From Nemania diffusa (Eukaryota > Ascomycota > Sordariomycetes > Xylariales > Xylariaceae), in assembly GCA_038501195.1 (NCBI GenBank), contig JBBPUQ010000005.1, positions 3,906,001-3,970,000 of the forward strand: 64,000 bases of DNA, given 5' to 3'. Below the pieces are notes generated by a model. It was not told the origin of the DNA. It worked only from the letters and a program-made list of their open reading frames with translations, and did not search any database. A program made the position numbers and the translations under genes. This document shows positions 36,230 through 49,083 of the stretch, in pieces (position 1 is the first letter of the stretch; each line of letters starts with the position of its first letter).

Positions 36230-39200
36230 AGTACCCAGCAGATTTGGTAGACGACGTAGAAATAGAACAATATAAAATATCGGACAAGGGGATGCGAGGA
36301 TTGTTTTTTTCTATTTCGTTCCCGCAGAAGAGCTCTTTAGTCGACAAGAAACAGGTAATTAGGTGTAAGTATAATAGGTAGCGACAGCTAGGTAACCTAA
36401 GGTAAAGGTAAATAAATTATAGGTGGACGGGGAGGATTTGCGAAGGAGTCTCGGGTTATCAGAGCTGCTTAGGGAGCTCGGCTCGCCACGCTAGTCTAGT
36501 AGTTCTTTGTGCGTGGCTGGAAGCGCGGAGAACTTGAAAGCTTACAGAGAGAACCTACCTAGCTCGGATATGGTGACAGGGGGTGGCGGCTCAAAGGTGC
36601 TAGAGCCGGGGGGAGTTAACAGTCCGCCAAGTTACCTATCAAGCTCTCTACCGCCTTCAGGTAGATAGTGCAGCTTAGGTTAGGTGTTCTGCAGGCGGTC
36701 TGTAGCTATTCCGTACCTACTGTATGATGACATTATGGACTGAAGAACCTCATCGACTCCACTATAAATATCAACCTCCCTACCGTACACAGTAAATAGG
36801 TGTTGTCGTGCGTAGTTATCGATCTCCGTTATTGGTTACCGAATCCGTCGTTTCTGTAAATTTCAAATTTCGTCTGTATCACACCTACTAGGTACCTAGC
36901 TATCGCTACCTTAGGTAGACTTCCTAACTAAGCGGAGCCGTGTAATTGGGTAAAATCCGGCTGATACCAACACATAACGCAGAGCTTCTACATAGGTAGA
37001 TGTATACTAGGTACGCATAAAACAAATTGTACCCGATAGGCTGTGGCGTATTCATGCCAACCCGTGCTCACTCATGAGAACAAAGAAGCATTGTGCACCC
37101 TGAGTACTCTATCGGAAGCAGTTGCAAGTCGCTTTCCCTGATTAGTTAGGACTGACTGGCAGCTGATAATCCAACGTAAAGGAACAACTTTAAATAGTAC
37201 TTTATATCAACCGCATACATGGTACCAAGCTACATATATATCTACTCAGTAGGGATCTGCTGCAGTGAACCAACAATCCATAAAGGAACAGATATATAAT
37301 GCAAGGGTCTGCCTATATAAACGCAGCAATCGCTTACTATCCATCTCCTGAACCCCACAAGCATACCATGTATATAAAGCTTGGATGGCCATACCTCCGA
37401 ATATCGATATTCCTGTCGTTGAGAACTAGATATAAAAGTGTATTTAATACTTGCAAAGATAGCATCTACCAACGATATGAGCAATATAAATTTACCCAAT
37501 CTATGATATTAGATCATGTTTGTACTTTATCTATACTGTATACAGCCTCTGAATTAGATGGATCAGGCGGTATAACCAAATTATCCTTGGATCCACAAGA
37601 TAAACTAGTAATTGTCTACCTATTCGAGGAACGCCATCCTTCTTAGTAGGCATTCCCTATTGCTCACTTTCCAAAAAAGCAAAACAAACCAGACTAGACG
37701 TCTTAACAAGATATCTAATCATCTTATCCGCTAAATGCTGCGAACGATCATAGCAAAAGGATTTTGCCGTTCTTCTGGCAGAGGTAGGGGAAAGCTTGGT
37801 GGTCCAAGTTGTCATCTTATCTTGCTGATCCCAGCAATCCGTAATGATCGTAGCAAGGATCTAGCCTCGTATATCCTTTTGACAGCGCGTACCTATCTCA
37901 TACAAAACAGACTTTCCACGTCCGGGTGGGAACAGCCTAGCTTATACTAGCCCGAGTGCTTTTGTTCCTTGTCGATAGATGATATTGTAAAGTCTGTAAT
38001 CGTAACATCAAACTTATCATCAGGAAAGATATTGAGATAGGATACATCGGTCTCAACGCATCACCTTATTCCAATCAAAGAAGAAGAAAAAGGAGATTAC
38101 GTCCGTAGCTTCGGGTCCATCTTTCGAGTTGGATTGCAAGAGGGTGTTTGAATAGAAACAACGGTGGGTATCGTTAAGCCGAGCCGTTATGTGCAAATTG
38201 CAAAATGAAACATGTATAAAAAACGTCGTAATATCTCAAAATACTCCGCCATCAAGTGTCATTGCCCCAAACCAAGAGTGTTCGTTGCAGCATCAGTCCA
38301 GACCTCACCGTTCGATTTACTTGCAAAACCTATATTAGAAACCAGTAGTTAGCTCAACTCGAACGAAACCGTAGCCCTCGGAGCTAATAACAGAACCGGG
38401 TTCTAACCTATGAGAAGAAGTGTGTAGTCCGTAAGAGCAAGATGCCAACCGGCCTATATAAGACTTGAGCATCGACCCCCCGACCCCCACCTTCTTCCCG
38501 TGTGGGAAAGCATATCCCGACTCGCGGGTGATGCCACTATTTTTACAAATTGGAGTGAGCGACGCCAGGGGCCGAGGTCCCCCCTCCATCGGTGCAAGCT
38601 ATTTTCAATACGGCGTGTTCACCAAGCTCGTCATATCCCAATGGGATATCACCTATGCACGCCCTATGTTTCACTGCGGTCCTATAACCTCATCTCACAT
38701 GCATCCTCGAGTTTTTTCGGACCGATCCGCCACGACTCGCACCATCACACGATCTAGTACCACATCAGGAGGACTATAAATGTCAACTGAGATCGTCCGA
38801 AATGACAACTGCTTTCTATACCGATGTGTGCAAGGTTACGGCTCCCCATCGTGTCTCAGGTTACGCGTGGTGAGTAGTACCGTACAGTAGTAACCCAGTT
38901 TAGCTTAAGCACTCGGGTTACACAAAGTGCAGAAGAGCACGCATACCTACCTTGGGGGATTCATCCACGGCATGCCCATTGTCTATTTCCCGCAGCGTCG
39001 TATAGGTATGTTATGCATACGACTGTGATAGGCCCCATCGTTATAGGTACGTTCACTGCATGCATCTCCAAATTGGACCCTTTTTTTTCCCCTCCCTCTC
39101 TCTGTCTCTCTCTCTCGTCTCCATGCAGCTTTATACTTCTAATCTGAACCTACGTCATTGGATGTGGTGGGACTAGAAGAAGCAGGCTAGCTTAGCGATT

Positions 39201-40043
39201 TGGAGCGGGAGGCAAAGAGGGCATTTGCAGGCCGCCACCTCGCGATCCTTGTACTTAGCATAGGCACGGGTGGCAGCCTGGATAAGGCGCCAGGCATTCA
39301 GCGCCACGGGAGCACAAAGCATAAAATAACATTCGATCGGCAATGTGTACCACAGGCAAATCCTTTCTTCCTCTTCCTTTTCGCTTGTTTGCTACCTACG
39401 CCGAGGTGTAGCCATAGGAGCTAAAAATAAAACTATTTCTACGTAGCACGGCACTGAACCCGATAGGACATGTCAGGAGTTAGGAAGACGAATCAGTAAG
39501 AGGTAAGGATGGTGTATTTTCCGTAGTGACCTGTGTGTGTTCTCCGTGTGCCCCTAAGTACCATATCCGTAAAGGTCCAAACACTAATCATACATCGTTT
39601 CCCGTCGTCGTTGTCTCATACCCGCTAATGTAGAGAAAGCAAAGGAAAAAGGAACGGAATAGAAAGTGGGTATGAAGGAAAGGAAACATAGCCTCTCAGC
39701 GAACGCCCTTGCTCAATAAGAAGTCCAATGCGTGTCTCCTGTTCCATGACTGATATAAGCCTCCCCGAATGCGTCCCGTATAGTGCGGGTGTTACAAAAA
39801 AGTGTGTATCCGCCCCCCTCATGCGTCTATATGCGTGTTGAATAGATCCGCAGAATATAGAAAATAGAAGAGAAAAGGTTGAAAAGGAATTCAGAATACA
39901 AAGAAGAATGTGAAAAGGCGAAGTAGAGAAACAAATATAGAACGACGAAAGTATAGAAGAAGCAGGTAATGAAAATAAGGCTGGAAGGAAAGGGAAGAAA
40001 CCAGGATACAACAGAAACACCACCCCCTAATGCACCCACCCCC
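36230..40043. other. Intergenic, about 3.8 kb
   Basis: 5' flank of the CBM48 gene and 3' flank of the transcription factor gene. It has AT-rich blocks, a CT-rich run at about 39078-39120 and short unassigned frames (115 codons at 37299-37646, 104 at 38465-38779). None resembles a known protein. A minus-strand frame around 37520-37990 contains PPGRGKS but is broken by stops. Confidence 0.4.
39078..39121. repeat. T/CT-rich low-complexity run
   Basis: A T8 run followed by CCCTCCCTCTCTCTG and CT dinucleotides. Simple-sequence DNA. Confidence 0.75.
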
Positions 40044-43000
40044 TTAGAAGCGTGCCCTATTAGGGTCCTCTTCTAGTGTCTTCAGCACACGGACGGCGTC
40101 GACAAGGAGTTTGTTTTTGCCTCCGACGGTGTCGCCCTCAAGCCTCCTCCGCACCATCGCGATAACGCCGAGGGTTTCTCGCCGCGCCCGTACGTTCTGA
40201 ATCGCTGCTTCAGGGCTCCAGTTCGCCACCGTTTTTAACCATCCTTTCGCTTCGCCTTCTACCTTGCTAGAGGCTGAATTGCTAGTATAAGGAGATCCGG
40301 ACGAGAAGGTAGTGTCATTGGCATTGCCGTCTCGCCTCACGGCACTCCGAGTCGTGCGATGGCCGAGCGACCAGCATATGAGCGCACAGACGTACAGAGC
40401 CCAGTAATCCGAAATGTCCGACGTTGTCAATTCCGCTCTATGCTCGTCTCTCTCCGCCGAGTCAGGGGAATTAAGCGTATTGTCGTTAGTATCAAAAAAA
40501 GCCAAAAGAGCCTTTGCGGCAAATATCGAAGCAGCTCCCGCATGGACGCTGTTGCTCCATAACCTGACGGTAGCTTTGTGCTGTTGGAAAGCTCCCGGAT
40601 CTAGGAGTTTTCGTGAGAATAACCAGCTGTCGCCGCTGACGGCGAGTAGGTCGCGAAGGGGAGTGTAATGGAGGGCTAGATAAGTGCTGGCAACCAGGGA
40701 CCCAGGGAATAAGCTACTTATTCTCTCAGTTGTGTTTAGGTCCGGGCCAGCTGACAGGTCCATCGTTGTAGCGACCGATCGACGTGGCAAGCGCAGGGCC
40801 TCCGAGGCAAGATATACCGCCCGGTCTAGTGGAGGGGCAGTGTGTATATGTTCACTTGTAACTTCTTCATCATCTAGGGATGCGGCATTGAGTTGGGCTT
40901 GGTCAGAACTTAGAAGAGCTTCCCATGCCCCTAGATCTTGGGCTGCCCAAAGATATTGAGAAGGCTTCGTTAAAGGTATTGGGGGAGTTGGGGTAAGGAA
41001 ATGATGCAAGACAAAATTTTCATGGTACATAGAGGTGTGGACATCAAGGATGAAACAGGCAGCAAGAAGTCTCCGGCGAGACTCGGTCACAATCCATTGG
41101 TCCCAATGTCGATGGCTACTGTCCGCGGGAGTGTCGTAATCAACCGATGTTTGAGGGGCGGCCACCTGTGAGGAAGACGTTGAGTATTGGTGCCAATTTT
41201 TGTTGGAAGGTGACAGAACAAGACTAAAGAGATGATCCTGAAGAGTAAAGCATGTGAGGGAACCAACGGATGAGAAAGAAGGAAGAGAGGAGAAAGATTT
41301 ACTCACTCTTGAGTAGAGAGACTGGAAGGGCTCCGACGCTCGGTTTGCTGCCCTCGACCCTCGGAACCGGCCGTAGAACTCGCAGAGAAGGATCGTCTGC
41401 ATGACATGGATGCCCCATTGAGGACGCTGTGGCATTTAGCTTATGATGCTTGGCATGTCAAAGAGGTGCTACTTACGCGTCGGGCTTCTTGTGAAGCTAG
41501 ACCATGCAGAATGTGGCTGTTGATGCGATCCTCCTTGCTGTGAAGAAACTGCGACCCTATAGCGGCGATGGCACACCGCAATATAGGATCCGTAGAAGTC
41601 TCCACGCTACGGCGGTGAACTAGCGGGAAGAGGGGATCGAAGCGCTTCCAGTAGATGTCGAGGTAGCGGGGGACGGCATTCAGTGCGGCCGTCGGCGGGA
41701 CCCAGGCCGTCAGAAAGGCAGCGTCGGAATAGGGGCCGAGCAACGCTGCCGATCCTTTATGGCGGCCTAGTACCGCCGGGGGGTCTGGTACTGAGGGACC
41801 AACGGTGACTAGATTTTCACTCGGTTGAGCGGACAGCGCAACGATCGGTGGGGTCGGACTACGAACAGGAAAAGGGTGTGATTGAAAATCGTAGTAACCG
41901 GTATCATCGGTATAAGAGTTGTTATAGTCTGATATCGAGTGGTAGATGTGTTGCTGAGGTGAAGGATACTGTGCAGGAACGTAGTAAGAGTTGGAGACAT
42001 CTGCACTCGGTGAATCGTCGTAGCCTCGAATAAGAGCTTTGTCAGGTATTGAATAAGGACTGTTAGAGCCTGAGGAGGATGGCCAGTTCGACTCCTGAGA
42101 GATATGACCTGGGAGACTGCTGTCAGGTATTGTCAAGCTAGGTAGCTCCTCCACGCTGATATACGCATACGAAGGGGACCTTCGTGGTTCAAACTCCAGC
42201 CCATAGGGATGAAAGGGAGAGCCCATACTTGGGTGAATGCCGAAGCCAGACATATGAGGACCAGACGATAAAATATAATCGTCTCGCGGGTGCGAGGGGC
42301 CTGTCGAAATAGTTGGCGAAGAGTGTGTAGAAGGAGACACTGGCCCTTGCCCTGAAATGCTGCCGCGGTGGCTCGGTGAGTAAGCACTACTCGGATAAGA
42401 CATGTTCGTAGACATCTCCTCTGCTATCGTCAGATTGTTACCGGGTAGCATAGGAGCTTGCAGATAGCCAGTAGCTCTATCCACAGGAGTATGAGAGGTT
42501 CGCCGACTCGTACTGCCTGTCATGTCCGTTCCTGGTCTGTCTTCTTGTTCACTACCATACATCGTTAGGCTCTGCCACATATAGGGTTTATATGCTCAAG
42601 ACTTACTGTCTTTGAACATGACGCATGAGAAGATCTTGCCGATGAAAGGTCTTATCACACCCAGGATAATTACATTGGTGAGCAGCGGGCTTGTGGCTCA
42701 GTTGATGCCGTCTACACGTAATGTTAGAGAAGTGCTCAGTACATGAGGCCCTATATACGAGAGCTCTAACCTCAAATGTTCCGCTCGTGTGAATGTCTAG
42801 GCATGGTTAATAAGATCCCCAAGTAAAGAAAGAGGACGGCAGACTACCTTTGATGGTTTGCATATGTCACATACGTGAACCGGTACGCCCTTCTTTGCCC
42901 GGCTTGGGCGTCCAGTAACCGGGGTCAGCCTGACAGGGATAGTGTCTCCCTGTGTACTAGACATCCGCCTCAAGGACACATTTGATCGACTAGATGGCGG

Positions 43001-43360
43001 CATGTTTGATGATGATGAGTTGTGGGCATAAGTTTCGTAACCAGCGGGGTCCATCGAGTCGGTGCTATCAACACTTCTTCTTTCCACGAGGGGTGAGCGG
43101 GATGGTGAGGCTTTATCTAGGCTTGCTGTTGCCGATGTGGGCAACGGTATCGTTGTAGATCTGGATGATCGGCTCAGTGGACCATGCCGCCTTAGTTGGG
43201 GTTTGCCTGGGTCAGTGGTTGACGCAGTTGTTGTCTTGGCCGTTGATGAAGGATTAGGACTACGAGCCGAGCCGGAAACACTAGGTTGTCTGGAGTACTT
43301 ATCATCCGCGAGGTCTTCCTCAATCTCATTCTCTCCAAGTATGTATTTCAAGTCGGCCAT
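40044..43360 (-). CDS. C2H2 zinc-finger transcription factor with fungal-specific TF domain
   Basis: Six exons on the minus strand: 43360-42848, 42796-42771, 42711-42607, 42551-41477, 41426-41307 and 41237-40044, giving 1010 aa. Two adjacent C2H2 fingers lie at about 164-210: VHVCDICKPSK, then TFTRAEHLRRHQLSH; and HQCNYPGCDKTFHRQDLLMR, then HVQRH. Finger 1 has the longer C-to-H spacing common in fungal factors. A Ser/Pro/Tyr-rich region follows. Next is a fungal-specific transcription factor domain (PF04082-like): LDIYWKRFDPLFPLVHRRSV, then ILRCAIAAIGSQFL, then WGIHVMQTILLCEFYGRFRG. Finger 1 is assembled from three exons, the middle one only 26 nt. The start is ATG 43360 (the codon at 43375 is GTG). 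Nuclear regulator; targets unknown. The unusually long upstream region suggests complex control. Confidence 0.87.
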
Positions 43361-46300
43361 GGCTAAACAAAGCACGAATAGTAATCCGCACCCGCACAGC
43401 CCTGCCCTTGATAAATAAAGTATAAACTTGAGAAAAGGCCAGGAGAGGGAGTGGGTTGATGGGGGTGTGGATAAAGAAGAAGGCTACCCAAACTAATACA
43501 GCCTTCTTCTGATGAGGGTATCTGAGTAGTGGACTGAAGTCTTCTTCTTGGAGGGCACGTATCTAGTGTCTCCTCCGTCTGCAATGGAACGGAAATACCA
43601 CAGAGCAGTAACGGTAGGCTGCGTGGCATTGCTATATTCAGATCTAGGGCCGATCGCGTGCGGGTAACAAGAAAACCAAACTAGCTGACAGAGAGAAGTG
43701 AGGAGGTAAAAAAAATGAGAGTTAAAACAGAACCAAAATTTGAAGATTGCCGCACTCAAGTGAGCGTCTTGGGGCAAAGCAGGCTGGGCCTTTGCCTTGC
43801 AGCCCCGTATGTACAGGCATGATGCCCCCCTGTCTGCTGAAAGAGATGCTTGCAGTACATGGGTCGAGGTGGTCGCGCACCAGACTGGAGTTGACAGGCT
43901 TGACGGGCTTAACGGGCTTGCCAGGCCCATACCGGTACATAGTCTGTACGTAGACAAGGGCTTATTCCGAAATGTATGGATGTACGCAGTATGTAGGTAC
44001 AGGAGGGTACCGTACATTGCAGAGTACTGGTAGGTACTACTTGTGGATAGGTAGACCGCCAACGGTCACGACGACGATTGCTGTCGAGGGTACTCGTCGT
44101 TGCATATTCCTTTCGACAACCTCAAACAAGCCATTTCTTGTCCGTATGATTGTTGCTGTTGCGTGCTACTTCACCACGGCCGTGTGCTGAACCCCGCCAG
44201 AAAGGATAGGGTACCTCTCACCCACGTCCCCGTCATCGTACAACGTACCTACATGCAAGATGGTATGGTAGGTGTGTGTGTAGGTTGTTATGGCCTTCAC
44301 GAATCACGAGCACACATAAGGGCCCGCATCCGGGAGACTGGGTCGTGCCAGGACTGCCATAATTAGAAGAGGCGGGCATCCTTACCATCCATTTCGCGAC
44401 TATCTGGGCATAGTGAGTATGTAGTGTACTCTCCTGTACCTAGTTAGTGTAGTGTAGTATTAGTGTGGTGGGTGTGGTGTGGTGTAGTTGTACGGCAGAT
44501 GCCAGGCCATGTGCGCTAAACGCAGCCGTGATGGTGTTGGGGCGTGTATGTACGTTTGAATGTATATGTAGCGTACGAAGGGACTTGGGACTGGACGTGG
44601 TTAACGAGGGACGCTACATGATGGCTGAGACAAATTATGGTGTGTTTCACCACCAGGGGTAAAATATTACCTACGTTACCACGAGTTCTCGTCGATATGC
44701 GCGGGTCTGCCTGCCTGAGAATACAGGTGTCGACGATGGTATGTGGGTATTGTAGAATTCCCTAATGACATCCATCTATCCACAACCATGCGACAAATCT
44801 ATTTTTTTTTGTTTGACGAATAAGCCCCCATCCCGGTATATTCTTACGGCGCTCGAATAGGCACAATGTTGTCCTCTCGCCATTAAGAATTATCTACCTA
44901 GTATTAGATCGTGCGTAGGTAGCATTGAAGGGGATAGTCTCGGATCGACCCACCCACCTTCATCGAGTTGGAAGCTTGTCGAGCAGCTCAACTAGGTAAT
45001 CCTAACTCCAATAACTACCTCCGTAGCAAGGCGCAGTTCGCGGTTGCATCCAACTAACCAACCCAGAGCAGCACCTCTTCGTGTCGGATAGCCAACCATA
45101 CGATAGAATAGAGATATATCTTCGATTATAGCACGCAGCTGGCTGCAGTCGTATCATAGCACAAGAAAAGATTATGCAAGAGGATAATTATGTTTTGCAC
45201 TGCCAGTCCGGTCAATAAATGTACGCACAGGTAAGCTAGGTAAGGTACCTAAGGTAAGTAGCGAATGTCGGTTCCCAAAACGTCCTTGTAAGTTGTACGT
45301 AGGCAAGTCCACTGGCCACTAAAGCAGCATCATTAGTACGCGTAAGTAGTACACACATTACACCTACATAAGCACCTACATACCTCAGGTATTTACTAAA
45401 TCTAAGAATCTTACACTTAAGCATGTATCATATAGTCTAGGTTAACCGTCAGGAGGTTTGTACTGTATGTACATACTGTACATACATATAGTGGTCATAA
45501 GTGTGTTACCGAATCCGGAAACTCACCTACAGACTTGGCTTCTAGGCTATCGGCACCTAGGTATGCGTAGGTAGACTACTTGCCTACTTACAAACATGCG
45601 CCGTTTGGTAACGCAAGTCGTGGGGTTAAGGATGTGCATGTGCCATCCGTTAACGAAAGGCAGGAGATCCCCAAGCTACCCAGGAGACAGCCCGACTGGA
45701 TGTGAGCGGATGGGGTTTCGCGGGTCGATAGTGATGCATGAAACAACAATATAGAAGCAGTCGAAGCCTGGCATTCAGCATGATACACAATGAGCGGCGA
45801 TGTGCGACATGACATGACCAACATGGCAATGCGACTCTAGAGACTTCCTAATTCGTGTCTGAAAACTAAAGTGCACATCTGCCTACCTTCTTGTTGCGTC
45901 CACTTCTCACAACGATGCCGTTAAACCAGACCCGTTAGGCTTTCTCGGGTCACCTGCCCCGTGTTTCATACCAGAGTCTAGACAGAGATGCGATGACTTG
46001 AATGGAACGAGAGTTTTGTTAGTGTAGCGCACTCGTCCACCTAACCAAGTGGCAACGGTAATATGCGTAAGTTCTGTACTGTAAGTAGCGACATGGTGTA
46101 ACCGTTAGGTTTTGGTCGGTAAGACGCTGCGCTGCGCTTCGGTTGGAGTGGAGAAAGGGAGCGACGAGCATGGCATGGTACACATGCTAGTTAAATCCTC
46201 CAGGCTGCCCTGCAGGACAGCCGGCGAACAATTGGCTGCAGGTCCAGGGTTCTGCCCTGGGCATTCAGGCGCCAAGGTGGCACGTCTGCTCACCTGGTGG

Positions 46301-48692
46301 GGCGTTCAAGAGGGGTTCTCGACAGCGGACTTGGTTCTCGGGAGGCTTAGACAGCATTTCTTAACGCCTATTGGCCTCACTGCCGAACGCGGGAGCACCC
46401 ACTTGAAGAGAGAATAAGCAACAAAAGTCCTATTTATATAACCTGTGGAGCATGAAAATAGATACCATGTATGTACAGTACAAGTACAGTACAGTACCGC
46501 TTGTGTTGTACAGAATATATGCATATAGTATCAATCTACCGTGCTCTGTATTATGTACGGTAGATAAAAATTCCCAAGGTGGGTAAGTGAGGTATGTAGG
46601 TAGGTGTCATCTGAGGATCGAGTGGCCGACCGACCTACGCCAACTCATCGAAGAATACTCTCGGTGGCACAGAAGGAAGAATGGTATTGAAATCCAGCCA
46701 GCTGCAGGGGAAACCACCTGGTGATATGTTTCAATTCGTCGGTTTCAACATCGCGTCTATTCAACGTGCAAAATGCGGGCGCGCCTAGCGCTCGGCAGCG
46801 GCCCGAGGGTCTGGTGAAGATGGGGGCGATGGAATGCCATGTGGACAACAGGTCAGTGCCAGTTTGCGGCGCTGTTTACCAACACAAATTGTCAAGTACA
46901 ACCTTAAGTCAGATCAGATACTCTCTGTACATGCTTAGTTATAGTGTATGCAGAATGGTATGCGTACGCAGTGTGTAAGTCGGCATGCGTAGGTAGGTAT
47001 GTACAGCATACGGTAAGCAATCAAGCGAATTGATGGCACCTCAGAGATTCAAAAGGAGTCATGAGTGAGGTCATCCTGAGCTATGTAGGTAGGGAGTGAA
47101 ATTAATCCCGTGCTACCTATGGCATTCATTGGATGAGAACGATTCTTGGCATTTAAGCCATTGAACTACACACCAACCAGATACTGTATAGTAGTGAGTC
47201 TAAGTTTCAATCAGGTATGATAAGTACCTAATAGAGAAGTTCCTACCCGTGCCTATCTACATGTAATATTAGCTTTCACATACAGAGTAACTTACTGTGT
47301 AACCTACTGTATGTATGGCACGCCCTATGCCGTGAAGCCGCTATGTATCTGTGATGTAGGTATTACCCACTTGTGATGACATGCATATAGGTACTACCTA
47401 CATCACCTATCTAACTGGGGGACTTATCTCCTTTTAGAATCATTAGTGCAAGCAATACGTTCCTTTAAATAAAACTAGAAGTGCCCGGGTTGGATACCTG
47501 CAGCAGACTTCACTAGTCTAGGAGGTAGTTGCCCCTCAGGGCTCAGGATAAACCCTCTGCATGCGCATCTCGCTATTAAGTCTCTCAAACAACGCGAACA
47601 CTTTTTTGAGAAAGCGAGTATGGCATCCACCACTTACAAGGTAACATAGCTATCATTATACTCTCTAGGCAGTCATATAGTATTAATGGAAACCCCCAAG
47701 CTTTGCTGAACTATCGATTTCATTTCTAGAATTAGAGATACTAGAGTTACTGTAGAATCTAGATACCTCAGGTAGTCCATCACCAACACGAGTTTAGGTA
47801 GAGCTCGCCCCTCCTTTACAATTAGATACCTATCTACCTAGAGGTAGCCCACTAACAACCCGAACAAGTTACAAGTGCCTAAAGGAGCATCAGCACGCTA
47901 CTTCTTCCTTGCAGGCTTAGGTACCTAACGCAGTATGTACTGTAGGTAGCTCTTTACCTCGACAATGCTCAACCAGTAGCAGCAAGCCAATTTTTTCTGA
48001 CGTTTAATTTTTGGGGTTGTGGTTTTTTTTTTGGGTCTTCCCTTTTTCCCTTTTCCCTCACTGCCGATATTACCCTTTGGTAACCAAGTCCCCGCACCAT
48101 ACCTTGACTGCAGTGGCTGCAATAGGTAATTCATGACATGAATCACCACCTGGGCATCATCACATTCATAGCCTTCCCGCCCGGCGCTTAATTTTTAATT
48201 ATAGACTGGCCTAATTCGAGGTTTCCCTTACATCCACTCGTTCTCTTTCCCTTTCAACCCGTGTCACGAGAAAGTCATTTGACATACGCTATGTCTATTC
48301 TGGAAACCTTTATAGCTCGCTTAATCGCCAAGTTCGGCCGCGAGACACGCAGCCATGCGCAACGAAACACCAACAGGAGATAGTGGCTGACGGGTGTTCT
48401 TAAGTGCCTGGTGTTATTAGCGTGTGAGTATGAGGGTGTGTGTGCCTAATGTCTAGTTGTCTAGTTGTCTAGCGATAGTCGCTTGTTCGGTCGCTTATGG
48501 TCGATTGATTGATTATCAATTCCTTCGCGCGCTCTCACACCCGCGCGGAATGCCACACGACCGCGTGGCTGTCTCGAAATGCTGACTCCCATCTGCTGTC
48601 ACCTTGCATGGCATAGGTATCATGAATGTGCTATCGGTCGGTGCGGGTATCTTTCTGGTTGATCCGAGCTGCAAACTCACTGCGCCCCTCCT

Positions 48693-48737
48693 CCCTCACG
48701 CCCTCACGCCCTCACGCCCTCAAGCCCTCACGCCCCC
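48693..48737. repeat. CCCTCACG tandem repeat
   Basis: About five and a half copies of the 8-bp unit CCCTCACG, one with A for C. It encodes the Pro/Leu/Thr-rich part of a spurious open frame. Confidence 0.85.
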
Positions 48738-49036
48738 ATCACTCATCATTCGACTTTCAACTTTTGGCCTATACTCGCCAACCCTCTCAAACTCCAAGCA
48801 GAACGCCCGCCGTCCCTGTCATGCATGTCATTCACCTCGTCCGGCATACCCAAATGCAGGCCCATTCTGTCCCTTGCATCACATATCTCTGCTTCGTCCG
48901 ATGTTAGTCAGGCAGACAGACTGCCGACAGGTAATGGATGCATCTGCGGCCACTGCCAATACCTCTTTCCTTTCGGTCCGGTTGGCCTACACTTTTCCTC
49001 CTCCAATTATATCACTATGTCTGTTGCGGCTATGGC

Positions 49037-49083
49037 CGTGTAGATCGTGTAGTTCATGTACTTCATGTAGTTCATGTAGTCCA
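49037..49083. repeat. GTAGTTCAT-like tandem repeat
   Basis: About five copies of a 9-bp unit (GTAGTTCAT, GTACTTCAT, GTAGATCGT). Simple tandem array in the gene desert. Confidence 0.8.

Noticed and set aside
37520..37990. Minus frame with a P-loop-like PPGRGKS, possible NTPase relic
   Set aside because: Several stops, no Walker B or other NTPase motif, and the stop density is close to random.
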